NCBI RefSeq assembly: GCF_019654975.1
Contig: NZ_BPEW01000030.1
Coordinates: forward strand, 1-54,212
Reading direction: 5' to 3'
Source of the DNA: Shewanella sp. c952
GTDB taxonomy: Bacteria; Pseudomonadota; Gammaproteobacteria; Enterobacterales; Shewanellaceae
Length of the DNA stretch: 54,212 bases
This document shows positions 1 to 9,482 of the stretch, one piece after another. The position numbers were made by a program, and so were the translations under genes. Each line of letters opens with the position of its first letter. The first letter of the stretch is position 1. The notes beneath the pieces are model-generated. The model was not told the DNA's origin. It saw nothing but the letters and a program-made list of their open reading frames with translations, and made no database searches.

Positions 1-53
1 ATTATATACTTTCAAATCATATCGCTACGCGACTAATATTGAGGATGTTAAGT

Positions 54-242
54 ATGGCAAAGCTGTTTTTTCTTCCACTGCTACTCTCTCTCGCATGGGC
101 ACTATTTCTCAACTACAACGGCGTGCCTCTTAAACAAGGAAGAAAAGGCTTTCTGTATATCGTCGGTATTAGTTTAACGGTTATATTCGCCTTAGGCTTC
201 TTGCTTTGGCTTACTGCCGACCAGAATATTCGTAGCTGGTAA
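54..242 (+). CDS. Small two-helix membrane protein, unknown function
   Basis: A 62-residue protein that I do not recognise. It has two hydrophobic segments (about residues 4-19 and 32-54) joined by a short basic loop (KQGRKG), so it probably sits in the inner membrane as a hairpin. I chose the ATG at 54 because GAGG at 41-44 lies nine bases upstream. Earlier in-frame starts (TTG at 39, ATG at 45) overlap or abut that Shine-Dalgarno. It points away from the oad operon, and its own upstream context is cut off by the window edge. Coding looks likely from start signal and composition, but nothing shows a function. Confidence 0.6.
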   Translation: MAKLFFLPLLLSLAWALFLNYNGVPLKQGRKGFLYIVGISLTVIFALGFLLWLTADQNIRSW

Positions 243-539
243 CTCTCTTAAAATCTTTAAATAGACGCCGAACCTTTTAGGCAAGGCGCTACGGCCGTTT
301 ATCTACCCGCTGTCATTTACTTCGATTAAATTCAGCCTAACTTCACCAATGAGTGTAGCTCCCCATATTCGCTGCAGCAGGCTGCCACAGATCTACGCTC
401 AACTTACACGCAAACACATCAATGCTAATCAAAGCACTAGCACAGCAGCGTCCTGAATTAGCAAAAAAAAAATCCCGCACTTAAAGGTACGGGATTAATT
501 TAGCTCACACATTTTTGACTTATTTAGCCAAACATTTTT
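243..539. other. Intergenic region between convergent genes
   Basis: About 300 bases between the small membrane protein gene and the end of oadB. It holds the oad terminator at 471-496 and no other gene or structure that I can support. Confidence 0.5.
471..496 (-). terminator. Rho-independent terminator of the oad operon
   Basis: Inverted arms AATCCCG/CGGGATT (471-477 and 490-496), followed on the minus strand by a run of nine or more T. It lies just past the oadB stop codon and closes the oadGAB operon. Confidence 0.85.
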
Positions 540-1670
540 TTAGCCAAGCACTGCAAGCAATACACCAGCGGCAACAGCGCTACCTAATACACCAGCCACA
601 TTAGGCCCCATCGCGTGCATAAGGAGGAAGTTTTGGTTATTCGCTTCTAGCCCCACTTTGTTCACGACTCGTGCAGCCATTGGCACTGCTGAAACGCCTG
701 CTGCGCCCAGTAGCGGATTGATCTTACCACCTGATAGCTTACTCATAAGCTTAGCCATTAACACTCCTGTCGCCGTGCCGATACCAAACGCTACAGCGCC
801 CAATACCAAAATACCAAGAGTTTCGACTTGCAAGAACTTATCTGCTGATAACTTAGAGCCAACCGCTAGGCCTAAAAAGATAGTCACGATATTGATAAGC
901 TCATTTTGGGCTGTGCTCGACAATCTGTCGACCACGCCAGATTCACGCATCAAGTTACCGAGACAGAACATACCCACCAGCGGCGTTGCTGCCGGCAAGA
1001 AGAGAATGGTGAGTCCAAGTACCATCAGCGGGAAAATGATCTTCTCCTTTTTGCTGACTTCTCGTAACTGCTCCATCTTAATTTGACGTTCAGACTCTGT
1101 CGTTAGCAGCTTCATAATTGGCGGCTGAATAAGCGGTACCAGCGCCATATAAGAGTATGCAGCAACGGCAATAGCACCCAGTAGATCAGGCGCCAGTTTG
1201 GACGCCAAGAATATAGCCGTTGGCCCATCGGCACCGCCGATAATCGCAATCGCAGCCGCATCCTGCATCGAAAACTCAAAACCTGGAATAAGGTTTAAGC
1301 CGATAGCACCAAGCAAGGTGGCAAAAATGCCAAATTGCGCAGCAGCGCCCAGCAACAACATTTTAGGGTTCGCGATCAGCGCACCAAAATCGGTTAAGGC
1401 GCCTACCCCCATAAAGATAAGCAACGGGAATATCCCAGTTTCAATACCAACATGATAAGCAAAGTAGAGCAGCCCACCTTCATCAGTAAAACCTGCATTG
1501 GGAATATTCGCCAAAATTGCACCAAAACCAATAGGCAGCAATAGTAACGGTTCAAATCCCTTAGCAATGGCTAAAAACAGTAACAGACAGCCAATGCCCA
1601 TCATAAATATTTGGCCTAACGTAAAGTTGGCAATGCCAGACTCTGACCAAAAGGCTAATAATCCTTCCAT
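540..1670 (-). CDS. oadB: Na+-pumping oxaloacetate decarboxylase, beta subunit
   Basis: Membrane subunit that decarboxylates carboxybiotin and couples this to Na+ export. The 376 residues are strongly hydrophobic throughout, as expected for the roughly nine-helix OadB/MmdB/GcdB family. The conserved GGADGPT motif is at about residues 145-151; its Asp (about 148) corresponds to the Na+/proton-coupling aspartate of the family. The C-terminal region with GPNVAGVLGSA is also family-like. Its start lies 8 bases after the oadA stop, so it is the last gene of a G-A-B operon. MmdB or GcdB homologues look similar, but the neighbouring oadA and oadG settle the assignment. Confidence 0.95.
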   Translation of the reverse strand: MEGLLAFWSESGIANFTLGQIFMMGIGCLLLFLAIAKGFEPLLLLPIGFGAILANIPNAGFTDEGGLLYFAYHVGIETGIFPLLIFMGVGALTDFGALIANPKMLLLGAAAQFGIFATLLGAIGLNLIPGFEFSMQDAAAIAIIGGADGPTAIFLASKLAPDLLGAIAVAAYSYMALVPLIQPPIMKLLTTESERQIKMEQLREVSKKEKIIFPLMVLGLTILFLPAATPLVGMFCLGNLMRESGVVDRLSSTAQNELINIVTIFLGLAVGSKLSADKFLQVETLGILVLGAVAFGIGTATGVLMAKLMSKLSGGKINPLLGAAGVSAVPMAARVVNKVGLEANNQNFLLMHAMGPNVAGVLGSAVAAGVLLAVLG

Positions 1671-1678
1671 GAAGACTC

Positions 1679-3487
1679 CTAAGCTAAGGCTAGCAGTTGA
1701 CTACCAACAGCTACCGAATCACCCTCTTTCACCCAAACCTGAGAGATCACTCCATCGGCCTCAGCTCTAACTTCCGTTTCCATCTTCATCGCTTCAAGAA
1801 TGATGACAACATCGCCCTCTTTGACGCTATCACCTGGAGATACATGCACCTTAAAAATGTTACCTGATAACGGTGCATTTTGTTCAAGCTTTACCACTGA
1901 GGTATCAACAGCTGCAGCTGGTGCTGGCGTTGCAAAAGGCACCACATTCTCAGCGGGGGTAATTTCACTAATATCGCCACCTTCAGCGACCTCAACCACA
2001 AAACGTTGCCCTTGTACCGTCACCGTGTAAGTTTCAGGACCCGATTTGCTTGCACTGGCAACCTCAGCCTTTTTAGCTTCTTCTAATGCCTTAGCGGCCA
2101 CTTCTGGTTTTGGCTCAAACGCATCCGGGTTATTTCTATTTTTAAGAAACTTAAGTCCAATCTGTGGGAATAGCGCATAGGTTAATACATCATCATCGAG
2201 CTCAGTTGACAGGGTGATAGCCTCTGCTGTGGCCTTCTCAGCAAGCTCAACTCGCAACCTATCAAGTTCAGCTTCGAGTAGATCAGCAGGACGACAAGTA
2301 ATAGCTTCAGCGCCATCAAGTACCCGCTGCTGTAATTCACTATTGACTGGCGCAGGTGTCGCACCGTACTCGCCTTTTAGTACGCCTTCCGTCTCTTTTG
2401 TCATCGACTTATAACGCTCACCCGTTAAAACATTGATGACAGACTGGGTACCTACAATTTGCGAGGTGGGTGTGACCAGTGGCAGAAAACCTAAATCCTC
2501 ACGAACACGCGGGATCTCTTCCAACACCAAATCTAACTTATCTGCCGCGCCTTGCTCTTTGAGCTGGCTTTCCATGTTAGTTAACATGCCACCAGGCACT
2601 TGTGCGCGAAGTATTCGTGAATCAATTCCTTTCAGTTCGCCCTCAAATGCTGCATATTTTTTACGTACTACTCTGAAATAAGCAGCGATCTCTTCCAGCA
2701 ATTCCATATCATAGCCAGTGGCTCTATCAGTACCTTCTACCATAGCGACCACGGTTTCAGTGGCGCTGTGCCCATAGGTTTGACTCATAGAAGAGATAGC
2801 AGTATCGAGAACATCAATACCCGCTTCAATCGCTTTTTGATAGGTTGCAGTGCTAAGCCCTGTTGTCGCGTGGCAATGAAGAGAAACGATTAAGTTAGTT
2901 TGAGATTTGATTTGGCTTATCATCTCATAAGCCTCAAATGGCTTTAAGAGCCCGGCCATATCTTTAATGCACAATGAGTGACAGCCCATATCTTCGATGC
3001 GTTTGGCCATATCAATCCAAGTCGCTGTCGTATGTACAGGACTGGTAGTGTAAGACAGTGTCCCTTGTGCATGAGCGCCAACTTCAACCACAGACTTAAC
3101 CGCAGTTTCAAGATTTCGCACATCATTCATTGCATCGAATACACGGAATACATCAACACCGTTGGTGTGAGCGCGTTCTACAAATCGGTTGACTAAATCA
3201 TCCGCATAATGACGATAGCCTAAAAGGTTTTGCCCTCGAAGTAGCATCTGCTGAGGCGTGTTAGGCATCACTTTTTTTAGTTCTCGAATACGTTCCCAAG
3301 GATCTTCACCAAGGTAACGAATACAGGAATCAAACGTAGCACCTCCCCATGACTCAAGCGACCAAAAGCCAACTTTATCGAGCAGTGGTGCAATAGGTAA
3401 CATATCTTCGGTACGCAATCGAGTAGCGAGTATTGATTGGTGAGCATCTCTTAAGACGACATCGGTTAAAGCCAGTGGCTTGCTCAT
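1679..3487 (-). CDS. oadA: Oxaloacetate decarboxylase, alpha subunit (biotin protein)
   Basis: Cytoplasmic subunit that moves the carboxyl group of oxaloacetate to biotin. The N-terminal carboxyltransferase TIM barrel begins with LRDAHQS (about 12-18) and carries the HCHATTG metal-binding motif near residue 205. An Ala/Lys/Glu-rich linker follows (about 450-520), then a C-terminal biotinyl domain with EAMKMETEV; the biotin-accepting Lys is near residue 568. At 602 residues it has normal length. The gene lies between oadG (18-base gap) and oadB (8-base gap), so the three products should be made in concert. Pyruvate carboxylase subunit B has the same fold, but oadG and oadB beside it argue for the Na+ pump. 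Confidence 0.96.
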   Translation of the reverse strand: MSKPLALTDVVLRDAHQSILATRLRTEDMLPIAPLLDKVGFWSLESWGGATFDSCIRYLGEDPWERIRELKKVMPNTPQQMLLRGQNLLGYRHYADDLVNRFVERAHTNGVDVFRVFDAMNDVRNLETAVKSVVEVGAHAQGTLSYTTSPVHTTATWIDMAKRIEDMGCHSLCIKDMAGLLKPFEAYEMISQIKSQTNLIVSLHCHATTGLSTATYQKAIEAGIDVLDTAISSMSQTYGHSATETVVAMVEGTDRATGYDMELLEEIAAYFRVVRKKYAAFEGELKGIDSRILRAQVPGGMLTNMESQLKEQGAADKLDLVLEEIPRVREDLGFLPLVTPTSQIVGTQSVINVLTGERYKSMTKETEGVLKGEYGATPAPVNSELQQRVLDGAEAITCRPADLLEAELDRLRVELAEKATAEAITLSTELDDDVLTYALFPQIGLKFLKNRNNPDAFEPKPEVAAKALEEAKKAEVASASKSGPETYTVTVQGQRFVVEVAEGGDISEITPAENVVPFATPAPAAAVDTSVVKLEQNAPLSGNIFKVHVSPGDSVKEGDVVIILEAMKMETEVRAEADGVISQVWVKEGDSVAVGSQLLALA

Positions 3488-3505
3488 GGTAAACTCCCTA
3501 CTTTA

Positions 3506-3751
3506 TTATGCTTTTTGACGGTGTTGATGAATTGCAGAAGCGATTACAGCAGCCATTAAAGGGCTCACTGTAGTCTTGCTTGCTATCGGCTGGAGAGCAT
3601 TGTTGCTGGCTTTTTCTTGGGGCTCTGGAGCATATTTCTTAGCAACTAACTTCATCGCCAAAATCAATACACTTAAAAATACAAAAACCAAACACATGCC
3701 GAGGATCATTATTCCTAGCGCATCGGTTAACTGTTCTGATATTGCTTCCAT
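3506..3751 (-). CDS. oadG: Oxaloacetate decarboxylase, gamma subunit
   Basis: Small assembly subunit of the Na+-pumping oxaloacetate decarboxylase. The 81 residues contain one N-terminal transmembrane helix (about 12-35, ILGMCLVFVFLSVLIL) and a polar tail ending AIHQHRQKA. In the family the gamma tail binds Zn2+ and holds the alpha subunit to the membrane; the C-terminal His residues fit that role. It is the first gene of the operon. The family is poorly conserved in sequence, so size, topology and position before oadA are the main support. Confidence 0.9.
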   Translation of the reverse strand: MEAISEQLTDALGIMILGMCLVFVFLSVLILAMKLVAKKYAPEPQEKASNNALQPIASKTTVSPLMAAVIASAIHQHRQKA

Positions 3752-3797
3752 CTAATCCTCTCACCAACCATAAAATTGCCGAAGTGCAAACAAAATC

Positions 3798-3832
3798 GCT
3801 AAATGAAGAGTCACATGTACAATTCATTTAGC
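3798..3832. promoter_or_regulatory. Inverted repeat upstream of oadG
   Basis: Perfect 10-base arms GCTAAATGAA (3798-3807) and TTCATTTAGC (3823-3832) separated by 15 bases, 47-81 bases upstream of the oadG start. There is no T-run, so it is not a terminator. It could be an operator or part of the oad leader; no regulator can be named from sequence. Confidence 0.4.
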
Positions 3833-4266
3833 TAACGATGTGAACTCATTGGAATAAAATAGATATTTATTCACTATTCATTCACATACTATGCATTTCT
3901 GTTGATAGCGGCTAAAAGAGCTTATAGTTAGTTAGCGCTATCATAGGCAAAAACAATAACTAATCTATAACAAAATAGCGAGTAGTTTGTAAATTGGTCA
4001 TACCAATAAAAACAAAAGCAAACACCACCTGATGATGATTTGATAAAAAAAACCCTTTAAATTTGATAATAGCCCAATCAAAAAGCGATTATCTTCTTAT
4101 TTAATCAATTAGCTCGCTAAATTGATGGAAATTGATTTCAGATATGAGAACAGATGGCGAGCAACCATACCAACATGAGGTTTTATGCACAAAGAAAAGC
4201 TGTAATTAGGAGCGGGAAGTTATCGCCAATTTGTAGCGCATGCCGTACCTCTTAACGAAGGGGGAG
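3833..4266. other. AT-rich intergenic region between oad and bat operons
   Basis: About 430 bases upstream of oadG and downstream of batD. It presumably holds the oad promoter. A short palindrome ATTGGT-CAT-ACCAAT lies near 3993-4007. No gene, clear terminator for the bat operon or repeat element is seen. Confidence 0.4.
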
Positions 4267-5520
4267 TTACTTTACAACATACCGAAACAGCCTTTTAATA
4301 GACAATTTATCCGCAGGTTTAGTCTTTATCTGTTCACGCTCTTCAGTCGAACGAGGCCCAAAGCAATATTCAAACAAACTAGATATCGCTCGATACTTGT
4401 GTATTAGCTCATCAGCTACTGGCTGCTTATCGGCAACATGGGGTTTCATTTGCGCAGGAGCTGATACTTTATCACCACGCTGATAAAGTAAGTTAATAAA
4501 CCCTCGCCAATCTTTTAGCAATAATGCTTGGGATAGTTGCACCCTATGCGGCAGTTTCCATTTTTTATACTTGCGGATCAACATTAAGCCCGCGAGCACC
4601 AACACCAATACACTAACAGCATGGAGCCATTTACTATTAACCGAACTGCCCGCTACAGCAATGTGATATGTCGGGTATTTCAGCTGATGTAAACCAACCT
4701 CTGGCTGCCACCAATTAAGATTTTCACCACCCAACACATATTCCCCGCCTCGATGGATGATGTAGCGGTAAATTTGGCTAACAATTGCAGTACTTTCACC
4801 GCGATTATTTTCGTCCCTCAATTTAGCTTCTTGCGCAATAAGCTTAACCCCCTCAGGCGCAGCAACCTTAAGTCTTGGAATATTCATAGAGGGCAAATTA
4901 CTAACCGAGATAGTGATTTCGCGTTCAATCACATCGCCTATTTGGTAGCTTTGTTTAGGTTCGGACCATTGTTCGTCGATTGAAACCTGCTCTGCGACTA
5001 TGTAGGGCTCATTATTGGGAATATCCGCTGGCTTATAGGCGTAGAACACTTTAGCTTCAGAGAGCAAACTTAACGTCTTTGATTTATGGCTAACATTATC
5101 CATAAATGTGATATCAAATCTGACACTCGGCAACTCTATTAATCCTTGTTGCTCGGGATAAAGATATATCTCCCATAACTGAGAAGAGTATGTTATCCCC
5201 GCGACTGTTTGATTACCATTAATGGCGAATGATGATGCCTGTGACAATCTTGCCGTCGACATAGAGGGCAGTTCAAATTGAGTTCCGCCATTAAAAAAGC
5301 CATTAACCAACAACTCAAAGCGCAAGACCACCTGTTCCCCGACCACAGGGTGAACATTAGACACTTGCGTTAATATTTGGCTAGTGACTATCGCATTATC
5401 TATCTCAGTTACTTTATGGTTATCAGCGAAGGCAGTAAGCTGAAAAAGAGCGAATAGCCCTAGTAAAAAAGCGAAGCATCGGTTTAGTCGACTTGAATAA
5501 CGCCCTCGTCTATTTTTCAT
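4267..5520 (-). CDS. batD: BatD-like exported membrane protein
   Basis: A 417-residue protein with an N-terminal signal (about residues 14-32, ending TAFA), a long periplasmic beta-rich region and one C-terminal transmembrane helix (about 296-315) followed by a basic cytoplasmic tail. This architecture and its position at the end of a MoxR/DUF58/VWA series match the BatD (oxygen tolerance) family, whose biochemical role is not settled. It overlaps the end of the preceding VWA-TPR gene by 11 bases, so translation is probably coupled. No catalytic motif is visible. Confidence 0.8.
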   Translation of the reverse strand: MKNRRGRYSSRLNRCFAFLLGLFALFQLTAFADNHKVTEIDNAIVTSQILTQVSNVHPVVGEQVVLRFELLVNGFFNGGTQFELPSMSTARLSQASSFAINGNQTVAGITYSSQLWEIYLYPEQQGLIELPSVRFDITFMDNVSHKSKTLSLLSEAKVFYAYKPADIPNNEPYIVAEQVSIDEQWSEPKQSYQIGDVIEREITISVSNLPSMNIPRLKVAAPEGVKLIAQEAKLRDENNRGESTAIVSQIYRYIIHRGGEYVLGGENLNWWQPEVGLHQLKYPTYHIAVAGSSVNSKWLHAVSVLVLVLAGLMLIRKYKKWKLPHRVQLSQALLLKDWRGFINLLYQRGDKVSAPAQMKPHVADKQPVADELIHKYRAISSLFEYCFGPRSTEEREQIKTKPADKLSIKRLFRYVVK

Positions 5521-7075
5521 TAGTCACCGCCTCAGAACTTTGATCAGACGATAAAGGACTTTGCAATTGAGAGCGGTTATATTCAGCCTGAAATTTTGCC
5601 GCTAAAAACTGCTGAGGGTCTTTACTTATATCGGTCAACCACTGCTGTTTTTTAGTCTCGCTATTTAATAGTTCTTCAACCGATAACTGTTGGATCTCAA
5701 CCGTAATCTTACCCATCTGCGGTTTATCTGCGCCAAGCTCGGGATCGGTCATGTCATCGGGATTAATTGACTCAGGCGGATTCTCCTCCTGCTGACTTTC
5801 TCCAAGCTGTTTAATATCTTTAATTAGTTGGCTAACAATGCGTAAATTAGTTTCAGCGCCGGGGAAGTTTGCATCGATTTCAATCAACAGTTGATACAAT
5901 GATTGCGCTTTACTGTAATTCCGACCACGAGTGTATGTCATCGCTAGATTAAATAGACTTTGCAAATCGTTTTGTTGGCGATATATTTTTGCCGCTTTGC
6001 TGTACTCTTTGGCTTGGTAATGCGCCTGTGCTTTCCAATGTGGGTCAGTAAAGAGGATTGCCGCGGTCTGATAATCACCTTGATTGTAATAGTACTGCGC
6101 TTGTTGATTATCACTGAAAAACCAATCAAGCCAACTTGCGTGTGCGGGAACAGGCTGTAAACTGACGCATAGTACAATGGCGCTTGCCCAATAAAGACTA
6201 AAACCTTTGCGAAAAAACAGCAGCAAAATAAGCGCTGCAGGATAGAGCAACCAATAGCCAACATTGACCCGTTGACTCGATTCTCCTAGCGCACGCTGTT
6301 CCAAACTAGCCACTTTGGCAAGTAACTTATCAGGGGTATCGAGCAAATTGTCACGACTAATAACGCTATAACCAAGCTTTTTGGCCCTCTCTTCGGCCTC
6401 TGCGGTCAATGCAGCAAATACTACCTGCGCTTTTAGACGTTCAACCAAACGAGATAACTCGCTACCACCGCTAAAACCATCAGAAAAAATCAACAGATCG
6501 AAACCGAATTCTTCAGTCTCTGGCATAGCACTAATAGTGCCGACCAAACTATCAATATCATCCCCTTCAATAGGCATCATATCTGGTGATAAATACCCTA
6601 GATACAAAGTTAGCAATGCTAATTGATCTGATGCGGGTAATACTTGATGACTGCTCCCCGAAAATGCCACCAAGGAGATAGGCCTTGCATTTCCCTGCTG
6701 TAACAAGGTGGTAATCGCTAACTTTGCCCGAGTTAAATGCTCAATACCTTGTTGCTGTTCTTGCATCGAAGGTGATAAATCTAGAGCTATTACCAACGGC
6801 GCTTTAATGCTATCGCCACTGGTCTTTAGCCAGCTGGGTCCCGCCAAGGCAATCACAATCAAACTGCCGCAAAGTAGTGTTAAGGTAATTGGCGCTGTTG
6901 CCGTTTTGTGGCTATTTTGCATAGAGAAGGTCTTTGCAAGATGAGCAGCGATGATCCCTTCACCAGCCTGCTCTTCAGCTAACACCCTGTTTCGCCACAG
7001 CCCATACATCAACAAAGCTATCGGAAAAAAGAGTAATAACCAGGCAGGCTCTGAAAACTGAAAGCTAGTCAACAT
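5510..7075 (-). CDS. batB: VWA-TPR fusion protein of the Bat operon (BatB/BatC-like)
   Basis: A 521-residue protein with N-terminal membrane helices, a von Willebrand A domain (about 85-260) carrying the MIDAS metal motif DLSPSM, two membrane helices near 275-305, a TPR-like region (about 320-420, repeated YYNQGDYQTAA and AKEYSKAAKIY units), and an acidic, Gln-rich tail. In Bacteroides-type operons the VWA and TPR parts are often separate (BatB and BatC); here they are one polypeptide. It overlaps batA by 11 bases and batD by 11 bases. The likely role is metal-dependent protein binding at the inner membrane alongside the MoxR ATPase; substrates are unknown. Confidence 0.85.
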   Translation of the reverse strand: MLTSFQFSEPAWLLLFFPIALLMYGLWRNRVLAEEQAGEGIIAAHLAKTFSMQNSHKTATAPITLTLLCGSLIVIALAGPSWLKTSGDSIKAPLVIALDLSPSMQEQQQGIEHLTRAKLAITTLLQQGNARPISLVAFSGSSHQVLPASDQLALLTLYLGYLSPDMMPIEGDDIDSLVGTISAMPETEEFGFDLLIFSDGFSGGSELSRLVERLKAQVVFAALTAEAEERAKKLGYSVISRDNLLDTPDKLLAKVASLEQRALGESSQRVNVGYWLLYPAALILLLFFRKGFSLYWASAIVLCVSLQPVPAHASWLDWFFSDNQQAQYYYNQGDYQTAAILFTDPHWKAQAHYQAKEYSKAAKIYRQQNDLQSLFNLAMTYTRGRNYSKAQSLYQLLIEIDANFPGAETNLRIVSQLIKDIKQLGESQQEENPPESINPDDMTDPELGADKPQMGKITVEIQQLSVEELLNSETKKQQWLTDISKDPQQFLAAKFQAEYNRSQLQSPLSSDQSSEAVTNEK

Positions 7076-8099
7076 AAGCCCCCCTCCTCACTCTAACCGC
7101 CGCTGAAATCGTCAATGACAACCAAACACAAATATAAATGACGAGCATAGGCCCAAGTAGCCAAGGGTAGAGGTCTGATTTGGGTAGATAACTATTTTGC
7201 TGATACTTAGCAGGTGCGATTGTGTCAATTTGAGCCAGTATCTCGGCGATAGCTGTACTACTATTGCCTTCAAACGCTCTGCCATTAGTGATCTTAGCTA
7301 TTTTATTAAGAGTATTAAAATCAACTTGGTCTTCGCCCTCCGTATCAATTGAACCCATTCCCAGAGTGAATATTTCAATTCCCTCGCTAGCCGCTACTCG
7401 GGCGGCATCGACAGGATCGAGTCTAGAGCTGGTATCGCTGCCATCAGTGACCAATAAAAGAATGCGCTGGCTGGTATTGGAACGCTCAAATGCGCGAATA
7501 CTTAAACCTATAGCATCACCAATAGCTGTCGCGGGCCCAGCCATCTGCGTATCCATTTGCTCTAGCAATGTTTGCCATAAGCTAACGTCCTCAGTAAAAG
7601 GGACTTGCAAGTAGGCGCCAGAGCCAAATACGATTAAACCAAGCCTGTCACCATCGCGTTGCTGTGAAAAGGTGCTGAGTAGTGATTTAAGTGCAACTAA
7701 GCGAGATACCTTACTGGCAGCTTTCAATTGACCACCTTGAGATGGCTGTTCGCTCGGTAACAAGTAGTCTTTCTGTTCCATTGACTGAGACAAGTCCACT
7801 GCAATCATCATGTCTCTACCTGCCTTTTGGGTCACAATAGGCTCTCCAATGAGTACTGGTCGCGCAATACAAAGAGTAATAACAAACCAGCTCAAGAGCA
7901 GTGCTAGTGCTTGAATTCGTTTGCGCTGCTTTATTTGGCTACCAGAGGTGGGTGCTTGCCCCGTAGCTGCGACAATACGTGAGAAAAATGGCAAATAAAT
8001 AGAGGCTGCCGGCTGCCTATATGCCGACGAGACCTTGAAAAAAATAAAAGGTAAAATGAGCAGTAGCAGCATCCATGGATACTCAAGACTCATGTTCAA
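7065..8099 (-). CDS. batA: VWA-domain membrane protein (BatA-like)
   Basis: A 344-residue protein with an N-terminal hydrophobic stretch (about 8-24), a second near 62-82, a VWA domain (about 90-290) with the MIDAS motif DLSQSM and the conserved VTDGSD strand, and a C-terminal helix (about 310-332). This is the usual BatA layout: the VWA domain is anchored to the membrane at both ends. It overlaps the DUF4381 gene by 17 bases and the VWA-TPR gene by 11 bases. In the family, VWA proteins act as partners of a MoxR AAA+ ATPase, which is encoded three genes upstream. Confidence 0.88.
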   Translation of the reverse strand: MNMSLEYPWMLLLLILPFIFFKVSSAYRQPAASIYLPFFSRIVAATGQAPTSGSQIKQRKRIQALALLLSWFVITLCIARPVLIGEPIVTQKAGRDMMIAVDLSQSMEQKDYLLPSEQPSQGGQLKAASKVSRLVALKSLLSTFSQQRDGDRLGLIVFGSGAYLQVPFTEDVSLWQTLLEQMDTQMAGPATAIGDAIGLSIRAFERSNTSQRILLLVTDGSDTSSRLDPVDAARVAASEGIEIFTLGMGSIDTEGEDQVDFNTLNKIAKITNGRAFEGNSSTAIAEILAQIDTIAPAKYQQNSYLPKSDLYPWLLGPMLVIYICVWLSLTISAAVRVRRGAYVD

Positions 8100-8553
8100 A
8101 ATGATGCTCCTTTACCCAACGTAGGCATAACTCTTTTAGCGTGACGAAATCAGTTTGTGACAGATGGTTTGCCACGTTTTGAGCCGGCTGATAATTCAAC
8201 TGCTCAAGTAAATTAAGTTGCGATTCACTCAATATTGGTTGCTCACAACTGCTTGTAATTAATTGATACCACGCTGTGCCAGTATGGTTGAGCACAATGG
8301 ATGATTTTCCATTCAAAACTGCCTGACGAAGGATTTGGTTCATGCCACTAGCATTATCCAATGTGAGTGTTTGCAGCTCGCGGTAAGCGACTCTGCGGTA
8401 TCTATTTGCAACCCAGCGCCGCCTTTTTCTGGCAATAAGTAAACCAAGTACAAGACAAATCCCAATAAGCACGACATACCAACCAGCAGACAAAGGCCAC
8501 CATGAGATAGGCTCAGGTAGCGGAATCTCAACCAACTGCATCACCTGATTCAT
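8083..8553 (-). CDS. DUF4381 family membrane protein
   Basis: A 156-residue protein with a proline-rich start, one transmembrane helix (about 22-42), an Arg-rich cytosolic flank (RKRRRW) and a soluble C-terminal half. I recognise it as DUF4381, a family found between DUF58 and VWA genes in MoxR operons; its function is unknown. It overlaps both neighbours, starting 4 bases inside the end of the DUF58 gene and ending 17 bases inside batA. A scaffolding role in the Bat complex is inferred from position only. Confidence 0.75.
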   Translation of the reverse strand: MNQVMQLVEIPLPEPISWWPLSAGWYVVLIGICLVLGLLIARKRRRWVANRYRRVAYRELQTLTLDNASGMNQILRQAVLNGKSSIVLNHTGTAWYQLITSSCEQPILSESQLNLLEQLNYQPAQNVANHLSQTDFVTLKELCLRWVKEHHFEHES

Positions 8554-9482
8554 TCAGGTTCTCCCATCAATAAGTGACTTAACTGACTGATGACTGGCTC
8601 ATAGGTATTGACAATACCTACTGGTAATATACTGCCAACCACGGCCTTTTTAAGACTGACTAGCCTTTGCTGGTAAAGCTCTTCATATTTAAGTTGGTTG
8701 TCGGCACTTGCTTGGATATTAATCTGCTGCTCACCATGGGATACACTCAAACCATGGGCACGGGTTAAATCATCTTCTAACGGATCTTGAATGACGAAAA
8801 GTAATACGTTTGTTTTCTGAGATAAAACCTCCAACTCAGCCAATTCTTCAATTTCAATGCCTTCAATATCAGTTATCAAGATCAATACGCTCTGACTACT
8901 TAAAGTCGAAATGAGTGGCCTAACCATTGAGAATATTGATTGTGAAGCATCGACTGTGTTGCCCGCCGATGACAACTGTAATCCATTATTAGCAGTGACT
9001 ATTGCTTCGAGCAGATGAACAACATTATGACTTGAACGCTTTGGTGATATTGATACCAAATCATTACTGGCTAATACAACGCCTCCAACTCTGTCACCAG
9101 CATCAAATACTTGCCATGCTAACAGCGCAGCTAAATGCGCTGCTGTTACTGACTTAGTGTTAACTTGACTGCCAAAAAACATCGGCAAGCGCTGATCGAC
9201 AATGATATGAACAGGTCTATCCGTTTCTTCAGAGTAGACTCTCACATAGGGTTTGCCTAAGCGGGCTGAGACTCTTGAGTCAATTTGACGTATGTTGTCA
9301 CCAGCTTGATATTGCCTCAGCTCTTCAAAATTCAATCCGCGACCCTTTATCCGCGACGCATGTCTACCAGAAAGCATTCCCGCAGGCCTATATCGAGGAG
9401 ATAACGACAATTGACGACTCTCTTCTCTAAGTGCTAATAAAGCGCTTAAATTGGTATAGATCCTAGGGTCTTGGTTTTTCAT
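8550..9482 (-). CDS. DUF58 domain protein of the MoxR/Bat operon
   Basis: A 310-residue soluble protein. The DUF58 core motif is present: YQAGDNIRQID, then RLGKPYVRVYSEE (about residues 55-84). A VWA-like fold with a possible MIDAS strand (HIIVDQR) follows at about 90-100. DUF58 proteins accompany MoxR ATPases in most bacteria and are thought to help them remodel or insert cofactors into client proteins. The start overlaps the moxR-like stop by 4 bases and the end overlaps the DUF4381 start by 4 bases, so it is one translational series. Confidence 0.85.
   Translation of the reverse strand: MKNQDPRIYTNLSALLALREESRQLSLSPRYRPAGMLSGRHASRIKGRGLNFEELRQYQAGDNIRQIDSRVSARLGKPYVRVYSEETDRPVHIIVDQRLPMFFGSQVNTKSVTAAHLAALLAWQVFDAGDRVGGVVLASNDLVSISPKRSSHNVVHLLEAIVTANNGLQLSSAGNTVDASQSIFSMVRPLISTLSSQSVLILITDIEGIEIEELAELEVLSQKTNVLLFVIQDPLEDDLTRAHGLSVSHGEQQINIQASADNQLKYEELYQQRLVSLKKAVVGSILPVGIVNTYEPVISQLSHLLMGEPE

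Noticed and set aside
658..1455. Plus-strand frames of 85-142 codons inside oadB
   Set aside because: They are shadows of the oadB coding strand, rich in Pro/Ser/Ala as expected for antisense of a hydrophobic protein.
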